Shown here: one piece after another, positions 33,179-43,183 of the stretch
Layout of the letters: every line of letters starts with the position of its first letter
How positions within the stretch are numbered: the stretch's first letter is position 1
Source of the DNA: Areca catechu
Taxonomy: Eukaryota; Streptophyta; Magnoliopsida; Arecales; Arecaceae
DNA length: 64,000 nt
Reading direction: 5' to 3'
Assembly: GCA_021397845.1 (NCBI GenBank)
Contig: CM038039.1
Location: forward strand, 3,713,731 to 3,777,730
Position numbers and translations under genes: made by a program
The notes under the pieces: generated by a model
Databases searched by the model: none
Seen by the model: the letters and a program-made list of their open reading frames with translations, nothing else
Told to the model about the DNA's origin: nothing

Positions 33179-34618
33179 TGTTAGCTCTACCCTGTGATTT
33201 TGATGAATAACAAAACGTTGAGTACATATTTGTGTACTAATGAATATTTATAGTTGTGAGTTTTCAAGAAACTAGCACCTCAAATTTTCAAAGTTAGAGT
33301 ATCATGGCACGCTTTGGCATAAATTAGTTTTTTCACAATTTGAGGAGTCTTTTCAGTGCAAAAAGGGCACAAATAAGTTCAATTATTGTTTATATAAGTT
33401 GCTTTTATATTTCATAAACAATCTTTATGTTTTTGGCCTGATTGGTACTTAATTCTGAAAATTGTAGAACCAAGTGTCGACACCTGGAAGCCCAAGTGTC
33501 GACACTTCAACATTTAGCATGCAAAAATTTTTCATGGCACATCAAGTGTCGACCACCCATAACTCAAATGTCGACACCTGAAACTCAAGTGTCGACACTT
33601 AAGTTTCCAAGTGTCGACTCAAGGCTGGGACTTTTTAAAAATCCAGAACATGCCCATGAAGAAGTTTTTGTATCAAGTGTTGAAACCTGTGTCGTGAGTC
33701 ATATCGATACTTAAAAGTTCAAATATCGATACCTAGAAGTCAAGTGTCGATACCTGACAGCTAACCTGTCGACACTCAGGTTCTGACAGCCTCAACGTAT
33801 CTATTTTTTGATAGCCTGAAATCATTGTTTTTAACTCTAAATGACTAGTTTTTGATCCCTAATAGTCTAAAATGATTTTTTTGGATATTTTTCAGTATTT
33901 AAGCTTCACCAACTCACTTATGAAGCAAGAGAAAAGTTGAAAGCCAAGAAATATCCAAGAGTTAAAGTCTTTCTTCAAGAACTCCACTTCTAAAAGCAAA
34001 AAAGGAGAGATTTCTCTGAAAAGCCTTTCATTTCATCTTTCCAAAAGTGTCTTGAAAAAAATTCCAAGTCAAGTCACATCAAGCAATCATTCAAGAGCTT
34101 CAAAGATCTCTCATCTACTCTAAGAAGAGAGTTTGTTCGTGTGTTATATTCTTGAATTATGTATTTATTGCTGTTTAACCTAGCTTTCAAGCTTCTTGAA
34201 AGTAGGTTGTAAGGTTGTTGGCGAGCCAAAACCAACTAGGACTGACTTGTGAATCCAAAGCCAAAATAAGTGTAAGGTTTGTTGGTGAGCCTAGATGATA
34301 AAATCAACTTAGGTTTTGACTTATGAGTCTTGGAAAACAAGTTGGCTATAATCTTTGTAGAGATTATGTGGAAATTCCTAATGAGAGCTTAGAAAGTTGA
34401 CGTAGGTGTTTTGAGAACACCGAACCACTATAAATATTTGTGTTTGTGTTGTGATTATCTCTTTCCTCTGACTTGCACTTTAATCATGCACTTTACTTAC
34501 TGTTTTCTGCTGCATTTACTTAAGTGCATATTTAAACACTACACAATCTTCACATATTTGTTTTAATTTCTAAAAGACCCAATTCATCCCCCCACTTGGG
34601 CTACATCTCTGGGCAACA
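33179..34618 (+). repeat. 3' LTR of the SIRE-type element
   Basis: Starts TGTTAGCTCTACCC and ends GGGCAACA. It is colinear with 23670-25077, with substitutions and small indels, and carries its own GTCGAC palindrome cluster (33470-33780). Confidence 0.92.
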
Positions 34619-35130
34619 TGGAGGGTCTTCGGACCTTTGCTGAAGCGTCGATCGGACCCTTGCTGAAGCGGAGGGTCTTTGGACCTTTGCTGAAGCAGGT
34701 CATTCGTTACCTTTGCTGAAGCATTGATCAGACCCTTACTGAAGCAGAGGGTCTTCGGACCTTTGCTGAAGCATCGGTGGACCCTTGCTGAAGCGGAGGG
34801 TCTTCGGACCGTTGCTAAAGCATCGGTCGGACCCTTGTGAAGCGGATCGTTTGGACCTCTGCTGAAGCGGAGGGTCTTCGGACCTTGCTGAAGCATCGGT
34901 TGGACGCTTACTGAAGCAGAGGGTCTTCGAACCTTTGCTGAAGCAGGTCATTCGGACCTTTGTTGAAGCATCGGTTGGACCCTTGTTGAAGCGGAGGTCT
35001 TCGAATCTTTGTTGAAGCGGGTCATTTGGAACTTTGCTAAAGCATCGGTCGGACCCTTGTTGAAGTGGAGGATCTTCGGACCTTTGTTGAAGCATCGGTC
35101 GGACCCTTGCTGAAGCGGGTCATCGGACCC
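34619..35130 (+). repeat. Internal GGTCTTCGGACC minisatellite, right part
   Basis: Continuation of the array at 23145-23669 after the copia insertion, with the same GAGGGTCTTCGGACCTTTGCTGAAGC and ATCGGTCGGACCCTTGCTGAAGC units. Confidence 0.88.
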
Positions 35131-35890
35131 TGGAGTGGGCTGTCTTAGAGCCTCTACCGATTGGAGTCAAACTTTCGGATGTGGGCTGCTTTAGAGCTTC
35201 TACCAACCGGAGTCAGACTTTCGGATGTAGGTTGCCCTAGAGCCTCTGCCGACCGGAGTTAGACTTTTGGAAGTGGGCTGCCCTATAGTCTCTGCCGACC
35301 AGAGTCGGACTTTCGGATGTGGGCTGCCCTAGAGCCTCTATCGACTAGAGTCGGACTTTCGGATGTGTGGACTGCCCTAAAGCCTTTATCGATCGAAGTC
35401 GGACTTTCAGATGTGGGCTGTCTTAGAGTCTCTACCGACCGGAGTCAGACTTTCGAAAGTGGGCTGCCCTAGAGCCTTTGTCGATAGGAGTCAAACTTTA
35501 GATGTGGGTTGTCCTAAAGCCTCTGCCGAACGGAATCAGACTTTCGGATGTGGGGCAGTCCTAGAGCCTCTACCGACCAGAGTCGAACTTTGGGATGTGG
35601 GCTACCCTAGAGCCTCTGCCGACCGAAGTTAGACTTTCGGAAGTAGGCTGCCTTAGAGCCTCTACCACGGGGTCAGACTTTTTTGGGCTGCCTTAGAGCC
35701 TTCACTAACTGGGATTGGACTTTTTTGGGCTACCTTAAAGCCTTCACCGACCGGGTCAGACTTTTTTGGGCGACTTAGAGCCTTCGCCGACTGGGGTCAG
35801 ACTTTTTTGGGCTACCTTAGAGCCTTCGCCGACTGGATCGGACTTTTTTGGGCTGTCTTAGAGCCTTTACCGACTGGGATCGAATTTTTT
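35131..35890 (+). repeat. 46-bp tandem repeats passing into ~40-bp units
   Basis: About eleven units of the form GTGGGCTGCCCTAGAGCC, then TCTGCCGACCGGAGTCGGAC, then TTTCGGAT, with a 46-base period. They give way near 35660 to shorter units with TTTTTTGGGCTGCC and CTTCGCCGACTGGG. No coding meaning is evident. Confidence 0.88.
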
Positions 35891-36496
35891 TGTGAATGAA
35901 CTGTTGCCTTTATTGAAAATAGTGCAAAGGCTATATACATTCTTCCAGTTAGACCATATTTTCCGTCGGTGGGGTGCTGGTTGGGCAACTTTATTTCCTC
36001 TAAGAGGTAAAGGCTTCAGCTCATGGGGAAGTTCCTCTTAGGGCTACGGCACTGATCATCATTAGGGACTAAGTCAGCGGAGGAGGGGGTGAGGTGGACC
36101 TCACTCTCTTCCCATCAAATGAGCCTTCTAGGACCTTCGGGGTCAGGAACACATGGGAATAAGGCTGAGAGACTTCACACCGTCGGCTTCCCTCAACAAC
36201 AGGTTGGTAGTTGGTGCGAGACACCGTAGGTGGCTATTGCTGGTTGTTAGCCGCATCCTGGAGGTTCTGAACCATGACAGCGAAGGTGTCGATGTGGTTT
36301 AGAAGAGTCTAGAACTGCTACTGTCCCAGGGTGACAGTGGGCTCGGCGATGTCATTCCCCTGAGAGATATTTCTGACCTGGACGAGAGTGAACTCTCCTA
36401 GCGGAGGTGTTCTGGGCTCTTTCCTTTGCCATTGCTCTTCCTGGTAGGTGGATTCCTCCTTTTAGAGAAGGGAAAAAATTTGGAACAAAGGTTCAC
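35891..36496 (-). pseudogene. Gag N-terminal remnant of the pol-less element
   Basis: On the minus strand near 36330-36243 the sequence reads QQF.TLLNHIDTFAVMVQNL followed by QDAANNQQ. It resembles the gag N-terminus of the fragment at 39422 (QQFESLVNKVETLTVLVQHL). The remnant is interrupted by stops and runs directly into the tandem arrays. No capsid, zinc knuckle or pol is present. Confidence 0.55.
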
Positions 36497-36515
36497 CCCT
36501 TCCCCTAGCACCAAT
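36497..36515 (-). other. Primer-binding site of the pol-less element
   Basis: The minus strand reads ATTGGTGCTAGGGGAAGG right after the LTR end, similar in place and shape to the other Tat PBSs here. Confidence 0.7.
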
Positions 36516-36516
36516 T

Positions 36517-38056
36517 TGTTGCTGCAACTTCTCCCGGACTGAGCTCAGGCGGGCTTGGCTGGAGCACTCTTCTCGGGTTCCTGCAAAATGTTTCCAAGGA
36601 TCGGTGGTGTTCCGGTGGGGGATACTCAGATGCTTAAGTTAACGGGAGCTTGAGGGCAACAGAATGAAGGAATCAATGGAGATGACATGTGATGTGAAGC
36701 GGAGAGAGATTCCTTACTATCCAAAGTCTCTTGGTTTACCTTATTAAGTACGGAATGTTACCAGAATATGTTAGGAGCTAGACACGGAATGACGAGCTAC
36801 CCCTAGGAGAATCCGGGAGTTGCCACGTGACACCAGGATGAGAGCAGCATCGTGAAATTAGTGAAGTAGTGACGCTGATGTGTCAGGATTCTGTTGCAAC
36901 AGAATTCTGGTACCAGCTGGAAAGGACTTCTGGAACCTTCTGATTGGTATGAACTAGGCTCTGATGAAGTGGGTCTTCGGACCTCTGAAGAAGAGGAGGG
37001 TCTTCGGATCTTCGCTGAAGAAGAGGATCTTCAGATCTTTGATGAAGAGGAGGGTCTTCGGACCTCCGCTGAGGAAGAGAGTCTTCAGACCTCTAAAGAA
37101 GAGCAGGGTCTTCGGACCTCTGCTGAAGAAGAGGATCTTCGAACCTGATAAAGAGGAGGGTCTTCAGACCTCCGCTAAAGAAGAGGGTTTTCGAACCTCT
37201 AGAAATAAAAGAGGGTCTTCAGACCTCTGATGAAAAGGAGGGTCTTCGAACCTCCGCTGAAGAAGAGAGTCTTCAGACCTTTGAAGAAGAGCAGGTCTTC
37301 GGACCTCTACTGAAGAAGAGGGTCTTCGACCTCTGATGAAGAGAAGGGTCTTCAGACCTCCACTAAAGAAGAGGGTCTTCGGACTTCTGATGAAGATGAG
37401 GGTCTTCGAACCTCCGCTAAAGAAGAGGGTCTTCGAATCTCTAATGAAGAGGGTCGATGGAACCTCTGAAGAAGAGGGTCTTTGGACTTCTGACTGAAGT
37501 GGGAGGTCTCCGGACCTCTACTGAAGAAGAGGATCTTTGGACCTTTGATGAAGAGGGTCGATTGAACCTCTGAAGAAGAGGGTCTTTGGACTTCTGAAGA
37601 AGAGGGATTGAACTCTGATGAAGAGGAGGGTCTTTGGACCTCCACTGAAGAAGAGGATCTTCGGGACCTCTGATGAGAGGGTCGATTGAACCTCTGAAGA
37701 GAGGATCTTTGAATCTATGAAGAGTATCTTCGGATCTCTGATGAAGAGGAGGATCTGAGGGACCTCTGAAGTGGGTCTTCAGACCTCTACTGAAGAACAG
37801 GGTCTTTGGACATCTGATGAAGTGGGTCGATTGAACCTCTGAAGAAGAGGGTCTTTGGACCTCTGATGAAAAGTGTCTGGATCTCTGATGAAGAGGAGGG
37901 TCTTCGGATCCCAGAAGTGGATCTTCGAACCTCTGAAGTGGAAGAGGGTCGATTGAACTTCTGCTGAAGAGGGTCTTCGGACCTCTGCTCTCTATCCCGC
38001 CGAAAAAAAAACCATGGCTCCGGTCCGGTTCAGAGAAAAGTTGATTGGGTATAATA
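36517..38056 (-). repeat. 5' LTR of the pol-less element
   Basis: 1540 bases, starts TGTTGCTGCAAC and ends TATAATA (original CA end changed to TA), followed by ACCAG. Aligned with 21563-23079. Confidence 0.88.
36967..37985 (+). repeat. 27-bp minisatellite with GGTCTTCGGACC core (right LTR)
   Basis: Same array as in the left LTR, slightly longer and with different local variants (for example CAGGTCTTCGGACC near 37292). Confidence 0.88.
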
Positions 38057-38269
38057 ACCAGGTAAAGTTAAAGTTTTTTATTTGAGTTATAGGTATGTAA
38101 TTGATTTATATAATTTTGATAGATTAAATAATGATTTTGTTTTACAATCCTGTTATGGTATCCCGGTTTTATTTCATTAATTATTGGACACTTTCTGAAT
38201 CAATTTCAATTTTTCTCTTTTAGTTTATTGGTCAAATCAACTGGCAAAGGAAAGAGTCTTCGGCTTCGT

Positions 38270-38660
38270 ATTATCACCTTGATCCGAAGACTTAGCCTAC
38301 ATTTTTGTCTTCACTAGGTCTTCGGCTTCGTATTATTATCTCAATCCGAAGACTATGCTTAGTATCTATGGCTTTATATTTATTCCGGAAGATAAGCTTA
38401 TTAACTATGGGTCTTCGGCTTCATGTTATTATCTCAGTCCGAAGACCATGCTTAATATCTATGGCTTTATAATGTTCCGGAAGATATGCTTATTAACTCT
38501 GGGTCTTCGGCTTCGATTATTATCTCGGTCCGAAGACCATGCTTAGTATCTATGGCTTTATATTTATTCCGGAAGATAAGCCTATAACTCTGGGTCTTCG
38601 GTCGTATTATTATCTCAGTTCGAAGACCATGCCTAATATCTATGGCTTCGCATCTTTCCT
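38270..38660 (+). repeat. 92-bp tandem repeats with internal GTCTTCGG/CCGAAGAC stems
   Basis: Units start at 38317, 38410, 38502 and 38593 (GGTCTTCGGCTTCG), with a partial unit before them. Each unit contains GTCTTCGG and, about 20 bases later, CCGAAGAC, which can pair. Confidence 0.9.
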
Positions 38661-39103
38661 ATGATCCAAGAGGTTTATTTACTATCTTCGACTTCATACA
38701 ATTACCTTGGTCCGAAGACTTGACCTCCCAGGCGAATATCTTCGGCTTTATTCCTTCAATACAATCCAAAGAGCGTATGATCTCACTTTTAGACTGTAAG
38801 TGTTTACTTTTATTACTTCCGAAATGGATTCTTCTGAAGTGTAGCTAACATTCCCTTCAGGAGCGCTATTAAAGAGAATGTTGAGCTCACTTCGGATTTG
38901 TTCTTAAAGAAGAGGATCTTGGACATGTGGGTTTCTTAGACAAACAGTTGAAATCTGTTTTGGTTATTGCAACCACCCACATGGTCCAAAATCTTATATT
39001 GGATAAACTACGAGTGTAACTATTTTTTCGACAGCCACTACTTATGGTTATGGGGAGGTTGCATTCGCCAACTCCCATAACCGTAAGTAGTTATGTTGTA
39101 GCC

Positions 39104-39111
39104 TATAAATA
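39104..39111 (+). promoter_or_regulatory. TATA box in the third gypsy LTR
   Basis: TATAAATA lies about 240 bases upstream of the LTR end, a normal place for the start of R. Confidence 0.55.
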
Positions 39112-39421
39112 CTGGTAAGAGGGGACACTCAGGAGGAGGCTTATTCATTTTCTCGTTCTTGCATTTCGGATTTTTTTTTTTTCTCTCTGCTTTCAAAACT
39201 CCATTCTGCTGCTGCCTGAGCTTCTTCTGACTTAGGCATCGGAGTGTCCCCCGCCGGAAAACCTCTGGTCAGGGATATGTTTTGCAGGTTCTGGTCGACG
39301 GCGATCCAGTGAAAGAACCGCTCCATCCGATCGGTGGAGTTCAGCATCAACAGATTGGCGTGCCAAGAAGGGGGCAAAGTTTGTTTCCTTTGCTCTGAAG
39401 GAGAGTTTCTGCTGGGCAAGA

Positions 39422-39917
39422 ATGGTGAAAGGGAAAACCAAAAAGAACGCATCACAAGTCAGGAGCAGCAGGCTCCTCCATCAAACGGACCTTCGGTCAG
39501 CACTCTCCGACGGTTCAGGGATCATAGCCTCCTATGATAATGGTAAAGAAGCAACAATTCGAAAGTCTGGTGAACAAGGTAGAGACCTTGACGGTGCTGG
39601 TACAGCACTTACATGAAGCTGCAACTCAAAAACAATGCCCTCCCTCTGTTCCACAATCTAGCTGTCCACTTGAGGGGGAGAAAGATCAACGCAGAGAGAT
39701 CACCCCCAGTTTCTCGTGGATCCGGTCATCTCGTGGTCGCTACACCTCTCTGCCAGATCGACAAGCGAAGGATCATGGTGGAAAGAAGAGGGTCCGATGC
39801 TCTTCTCTATTTTTTCTAGAAGCTGTGTGCCGCGAAGGGTCTAGGCAAAAGGAGATCAATCATGAGGTTCAGGAGAAATTCAAGGCCATGCAAGCACAGA
39901 TAGTAAGAATTTCATAA
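39422..39917 (+). pseudogene. Gag N-terminus of the third gypsy fragment
   Basis: ATG 39422 gives MVKGKTKKNASQVRSSRLL. After a frame change, the frame from 39534 gives MVKKQQFESLVNKVETLTVL and VQHLHEAATQKQ, a heptad-like N-terminal coil seen in Tat Gags. It continues to EKFKAMQAQIVRIS and a stop at 39917. Capsid and later domains are missing because the element is truncated. Confidence 0.65.
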
Positions 39918-39944
39918 CTGAGAAGGAATGATGAGGTTGTCACC

Positions 39945-40935
39945 TTCAACTCTCAGTTCTGAATACTATCATGCACTTAATTTGAAGTATCAATAAATTT
40001 ATAAAAAAAAATCATCATAATAAGTCAAGAAGTTGATGATGCTCCATCTAGTAGGACCAGTCCAACCATCACATATCACTGTCAATCCATATACAGGCTA
40101 TTTAATCTGATAGGAGGCAATCTAATTTTCTAGGTCCTTTTTATTACTATCCAGAAGCTGACCATATATATTTCTCGATCCTAGAGGATCTACACTTGTA
40201 TCGATAGCTTGTATAAATGCAATCGTAGAGCGATAATATAGATTATCTGCTACGTGCACTGAGATATAACTGAAATAAATCATGATTCGATAGTCCACCA
40301 AATATCCTTATTCTTATCATTTTTTAGCATGCTATTATCCTCTGTTGCTTAAAATTTTTGCAAGGAAAGGCATGTGGATCGATATTATGGATAGTAGCTC
40401 CTATTAGAATATTCTTGGAAGACTTCTTTCTATGGCAAATACTTTCAATATGGATGCAATATGGCTGGTGCCTCTCCTGATGGACTCTCTAACTGAACAA
40501 ATCCTTCTAAACTGTATTCCAGACTCTCTTACAATACTCACAGAGCCCAACCCCGATCTCGATTTAAAAGCTGATGGCTCAAATCGCTCTCTATGTCTGG
40601 CCATCTCTTCTAGCAGCCTCTACTCAATAAGCTCATCTGAATAAAAATCTTCATCTATCCTCCTTATCAAAAGGAATATATACATTTCTACTTCTTGGAG
40701 TGATAAAGATGATGGTTTTGTATCTCTACGGTCCACCGCTATTCTTCTTCAATTTTTTTTTCCTTTCTGTTCTAAAATCAACAAAATATTTTTTATCAAT
40801 TGACGGATCTCTTGTGGATACTATCAGAATGTAGATACATCAGAATAGCTGCCAATCAAGTACTGCTTCAACCTTATTACCTCATCATGTTTGAATTTTA
40901 TATTGTACCATTTATACCTCCAACGATATCGATCC
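39945..40935 (-). pseudogene. hAT transposase relic (BED finger to DUF659 region)
   Basis: On the minus strand, 40930-40780 encodes VIRLKQYLIGS and then YPQEIRQLI, like the end of a BED zinc finger and the linker in DUF659-type hAT proteins. 40640-40404 is one open frame containing MARHRERFEPSAFKSRSGLG. At 40079-40026 it reads ICDGWTGPTRWSIINFL, the hallmark CDGWT block of DUF659, followed by KFIDTSNKVHDS near 39960. Frames are broken throughout. The N-terminus is separated by the triple-LTR insertion and resumes at 47083-47148. The C-terminal dimerisation region is absent. Confidence 0.78.
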
Positions 40936-40940
40936 GAGAG
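40936..40940. repeat. Left target-site duplication GAGAG
   Basis: Matches GAGAG at 47078-47082 exactly. The two copies bracket the whole three-LTR element, showing one insertion event. Confidence 0.85.
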
Positions 40941-42976
40941 TGAAGCGGGACAACTCGATCAAAATTAGTTTAAGAGGATGGATCGTTGGTTGTTCGGAAA
41001 CGACCGTTAGGCTATGTTAGTTCAACTCAGAAATAGGTCCAATTATTCAAACAAACCCAAATAGATCCAAATAGGCCTGGAGCAAAGATGAGGATCTACT
41101 TTGAGGTCGTGCAACTCTGAGATCATGTGGCTTCGAGATCCATGCAGAGCTTGAAGTCGATAACAGGGACCGGGATAGCTTTCATGATCGTGTGCATCTT
41201 CTCCCTTCTCCATGGATGGAGACTGGGCAGAACAAAAGAGGGACTCCCCGTAGGCTTCGCAGGCGATGACGCTGGGGTCAAAATGGCCGCATGGGAGGAA
41301 AAGCTTGGGGGATCTGGCTGGAAGAATGGCGGCACGGACATGAGGAAGGCTGGGAGGCGTCGACTTACGAAGGGGAGAGATGGCATTCCCAAGGACACTG
41401 TGGTAGTGCTCTCTGATGAGGAGGGGATCAGACGATGGAGGGATGGTCGGCAGTCGTGGGCGTTCAGGCGGAGACAGGATATGGTCAGTAATTATGGATT
41501 CGGTCGGTGACCGAAGATGAGTGAGATGGTGTTGACTGGCACAGCTGGAGGGTGGAACGGCACAGTCGGCAGTAGTGGAATTAATGGTGGCCGTGGAAAA
41601 AGGCAGGAGACGACGCGGTACATGTAGGGTTCTAAGGCGGAGAAGTCGGCCGAACTCGAAGGAGGTGATGCCGATTGGAGACGATGGAATGATGGGGTGA
41701 GGCCGATTGGAGGTGGGGTTCAGAGGGGAAGATGGGCACCGATCGGAGGGAAGGAGGGGGTGGTCCGCAATGGAGATGGGTGTTACGGCCCATGAGGTCA
41801 CCGGAGGGGATGGACAGGAGGAGTTCCAGTGAAGGGAGGAATCGAACGGAACAGGGCCACAGATAATGGGATGTCAGACCGAGAGGAACATGAGCGGGAT
41901 CTCACCGGAGAGGACATTCCGACAGTGGGAGGTGATGGAGAAGGGAGGTAGCTTGCACGATTGTACGGACGGCGATGGCGGAAGGTCGATATGATGATGG
42001 GAATGGCTGAATTAACACGGGCGGAGATGGAGGGGATGATGGGAATGGCTGAATCGACACGGGCGGAGATGGAGGGGATGATGGGAATGGCTGAATCGAC
42101 ACGGGTAGAGATGGAGGGGCTTGGATCTAGGGTGGTGGTGAAGTGCAACGGTGAGAAGTTGGGTGACGAAGGACTAGAGAAGGAGGTGGGAGGCTTCACG
42201 GGATCCGGGGATGCTACGGTATGAGGCCCTGTTGCAAGGCTTGGTGGCTTGGTTGGTTCGGGCAGAGGAGGCGATGTCGAATGTGGGTTTTCCAGGCGAG
42301 TGGATGGATGGGCAGTATGGATGGGCAGCATGGATGTGTGGTGCTGGAAGGAGGCTTGCGCTGTTGAATAGGGAGGCTTTGAGTTTGGAGGTCTCAGGAG
42401 CTTGGAGAAGAGAAGAAGAAGAAGCATAGAGCAAGAAGAAGATGCAGGAGAGAGAAACAAGAAGAAGAAATATAAGGGAAGAAGAAACAGAGATTGAAGA
42501 AGAGAGGGAGAAGGAAAAGAAGTAGCAGGAAGAAATCGGGAGAAAAAGGAGAACAGGGAGTCTCAGAGGAAAGGGAGATGAGAGGAAGAAGATGTAGAAG
42601 AGAGAGAGAGAGGAAGAGAGAAGAGGAGAAGGGGGGAGACAAGTCGGGACAACCCAAACTCTTGTTTCAATAATTTCTTTGATCATTTTATTCCAATAAT
42701 AAAATACATTAATAAACTCCAATAATAAAACACCTTAAATAAACCTAAAACTTTAACAGACTCCAAATAACCATAAATAAATCCGATACCAATCCTAAAA
42801 AAACTTCGATCCTAAAATAACTTATTCAAAACAAACCAATCCTAAAATAACTATCCTAAAAATTTGAATCGAATATATCACTTATCCCATACACCCATAA
42901 AAAATATCCAAAAAATATATCTATTTGCATCAAGTGCTGGGTGTGCATCAAGATTCATGCTGAGATGTCTGCATCA
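40941..42976 (-). repeat. LTR 1 of the triple-LTR element
   Basis: Contains a 42-bp tandem triplet (41993-42118) and a GA-rich tract (about 42400-42645). Two minus-strand open frames (42460-41798 and about 41801-41043), rich in Pro and Ser, have partial counterparts in the other LTRs. The second begins at GTG rather than ATG. They match no family I know. Confidence 0.85.
41993..42118 (+). repeat. 42-bp tandem triplet
   Basis: Three units of ATGATGGGAATGGCTGAATC followed by GACACGGGCGGAGATGGAGGGG. LTR 2 and LTR 3 have only one unit at this place (near 44239 and 46219). Confidence 0.92.
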
Positions 42977-43183
42977 TTTTCCTGGGATGGAAAGAATTTG
43001 ACTCCATCGAGTCAGGCTTCATGCTGCTCCGAAAGTCTCCCATCTTCAGGAATCCTCTAGCTACAGCTTGTTCATCAATAAAATAGCCATAAGATAGAAT
43101 TTTTTTTAATTACAAACTAATCAAATGTAAAAAAAATTTAATTGACCAAAATCTAACCTAAACCATGCTCTGATATCAAAAAT
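42977..43183 (-). mobile_element. Internal region 1 with PBS and purine tract
   Basis: 207 bases. The minus strand reads TGATATCAGAGC (one change from the initiator-tRNA PBS) a few bases from LTR 2, at about 43167-43178. The other end reads CCCAGGAAAA next to LTR 1. No ORF. Confidence 0.8.

Larger units (their letters stand above)
23670..34618 (+). mobile_element. Ty1/copia SIRE-lineage retrotransposon
   Basis: LTRs of 1408 and 1440 bases bound a PBS, gag, protease, integrase, RT, RNase H and an env-like region. The order integrase before RT makes it copia, and the long 3' region with an env-like ORF and GGGGGAG tracts points to SIRE/Maximus. Flanks CGGAG (23665-23669) and TGGAG (34619-34623) are a target duplication with one change; removing the element rejoins the minisatellite. 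All ORFs are broken, so it is inactive. Confidence 0.92.
21563..38056 (-). mobile_element. Pol-less Tat-derived LTR element with minisatellites
   Basis: Two direct ~1.5-kb LTRs (21563-23079 and 36517-38056) start TGTTGCTGCAAC and end TATAACA or TATAATA, flanked by ACTAG/ACCAG. Orientation is minus: the PBS lies beside the right LTR, the polypurine tract beside the left. Without the nested copia (23670-34618), the interior is only about 2.5 kb, holding a gag N-terminal remnant and tandem arrays but no protease, RT or integrase. LTR-end and gag similarity to the fragment at 38230-39940 suggests a Tat relative that lost gag-pol and could only have moved with helper proteins. Confidence 0.85.
38230..39940 (+). 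mobile_element. 5' fragment of a third Tat-like gypsy element
   Basis: It comprises an LTR with 92-bp repeats, a TATA box, the GGCATCGGAGTGTCCCCCGCC block typical of Tat LTR ends (39235), an LTR end CAACA at 39352, the PBS TTGGCGTGCCAAGAAGGGGG at 39355, a leader and gag from 39422. Homology breaks near 39940 against the hAT relic. The LTR start is not defined (38150-38230). Confidence 0.75.

Noticed and set aside
42174..42722. Leucine/serine-rich minus frames that look like membrane proteins (also 44543-44815, 46475-46786)
   Set aside because: Produced by the GA/CT-rich tract inside each LTR of the triple-LTR element. The apparent hydrophobic segments are low-complexity translation of CTT/TCT repeats.
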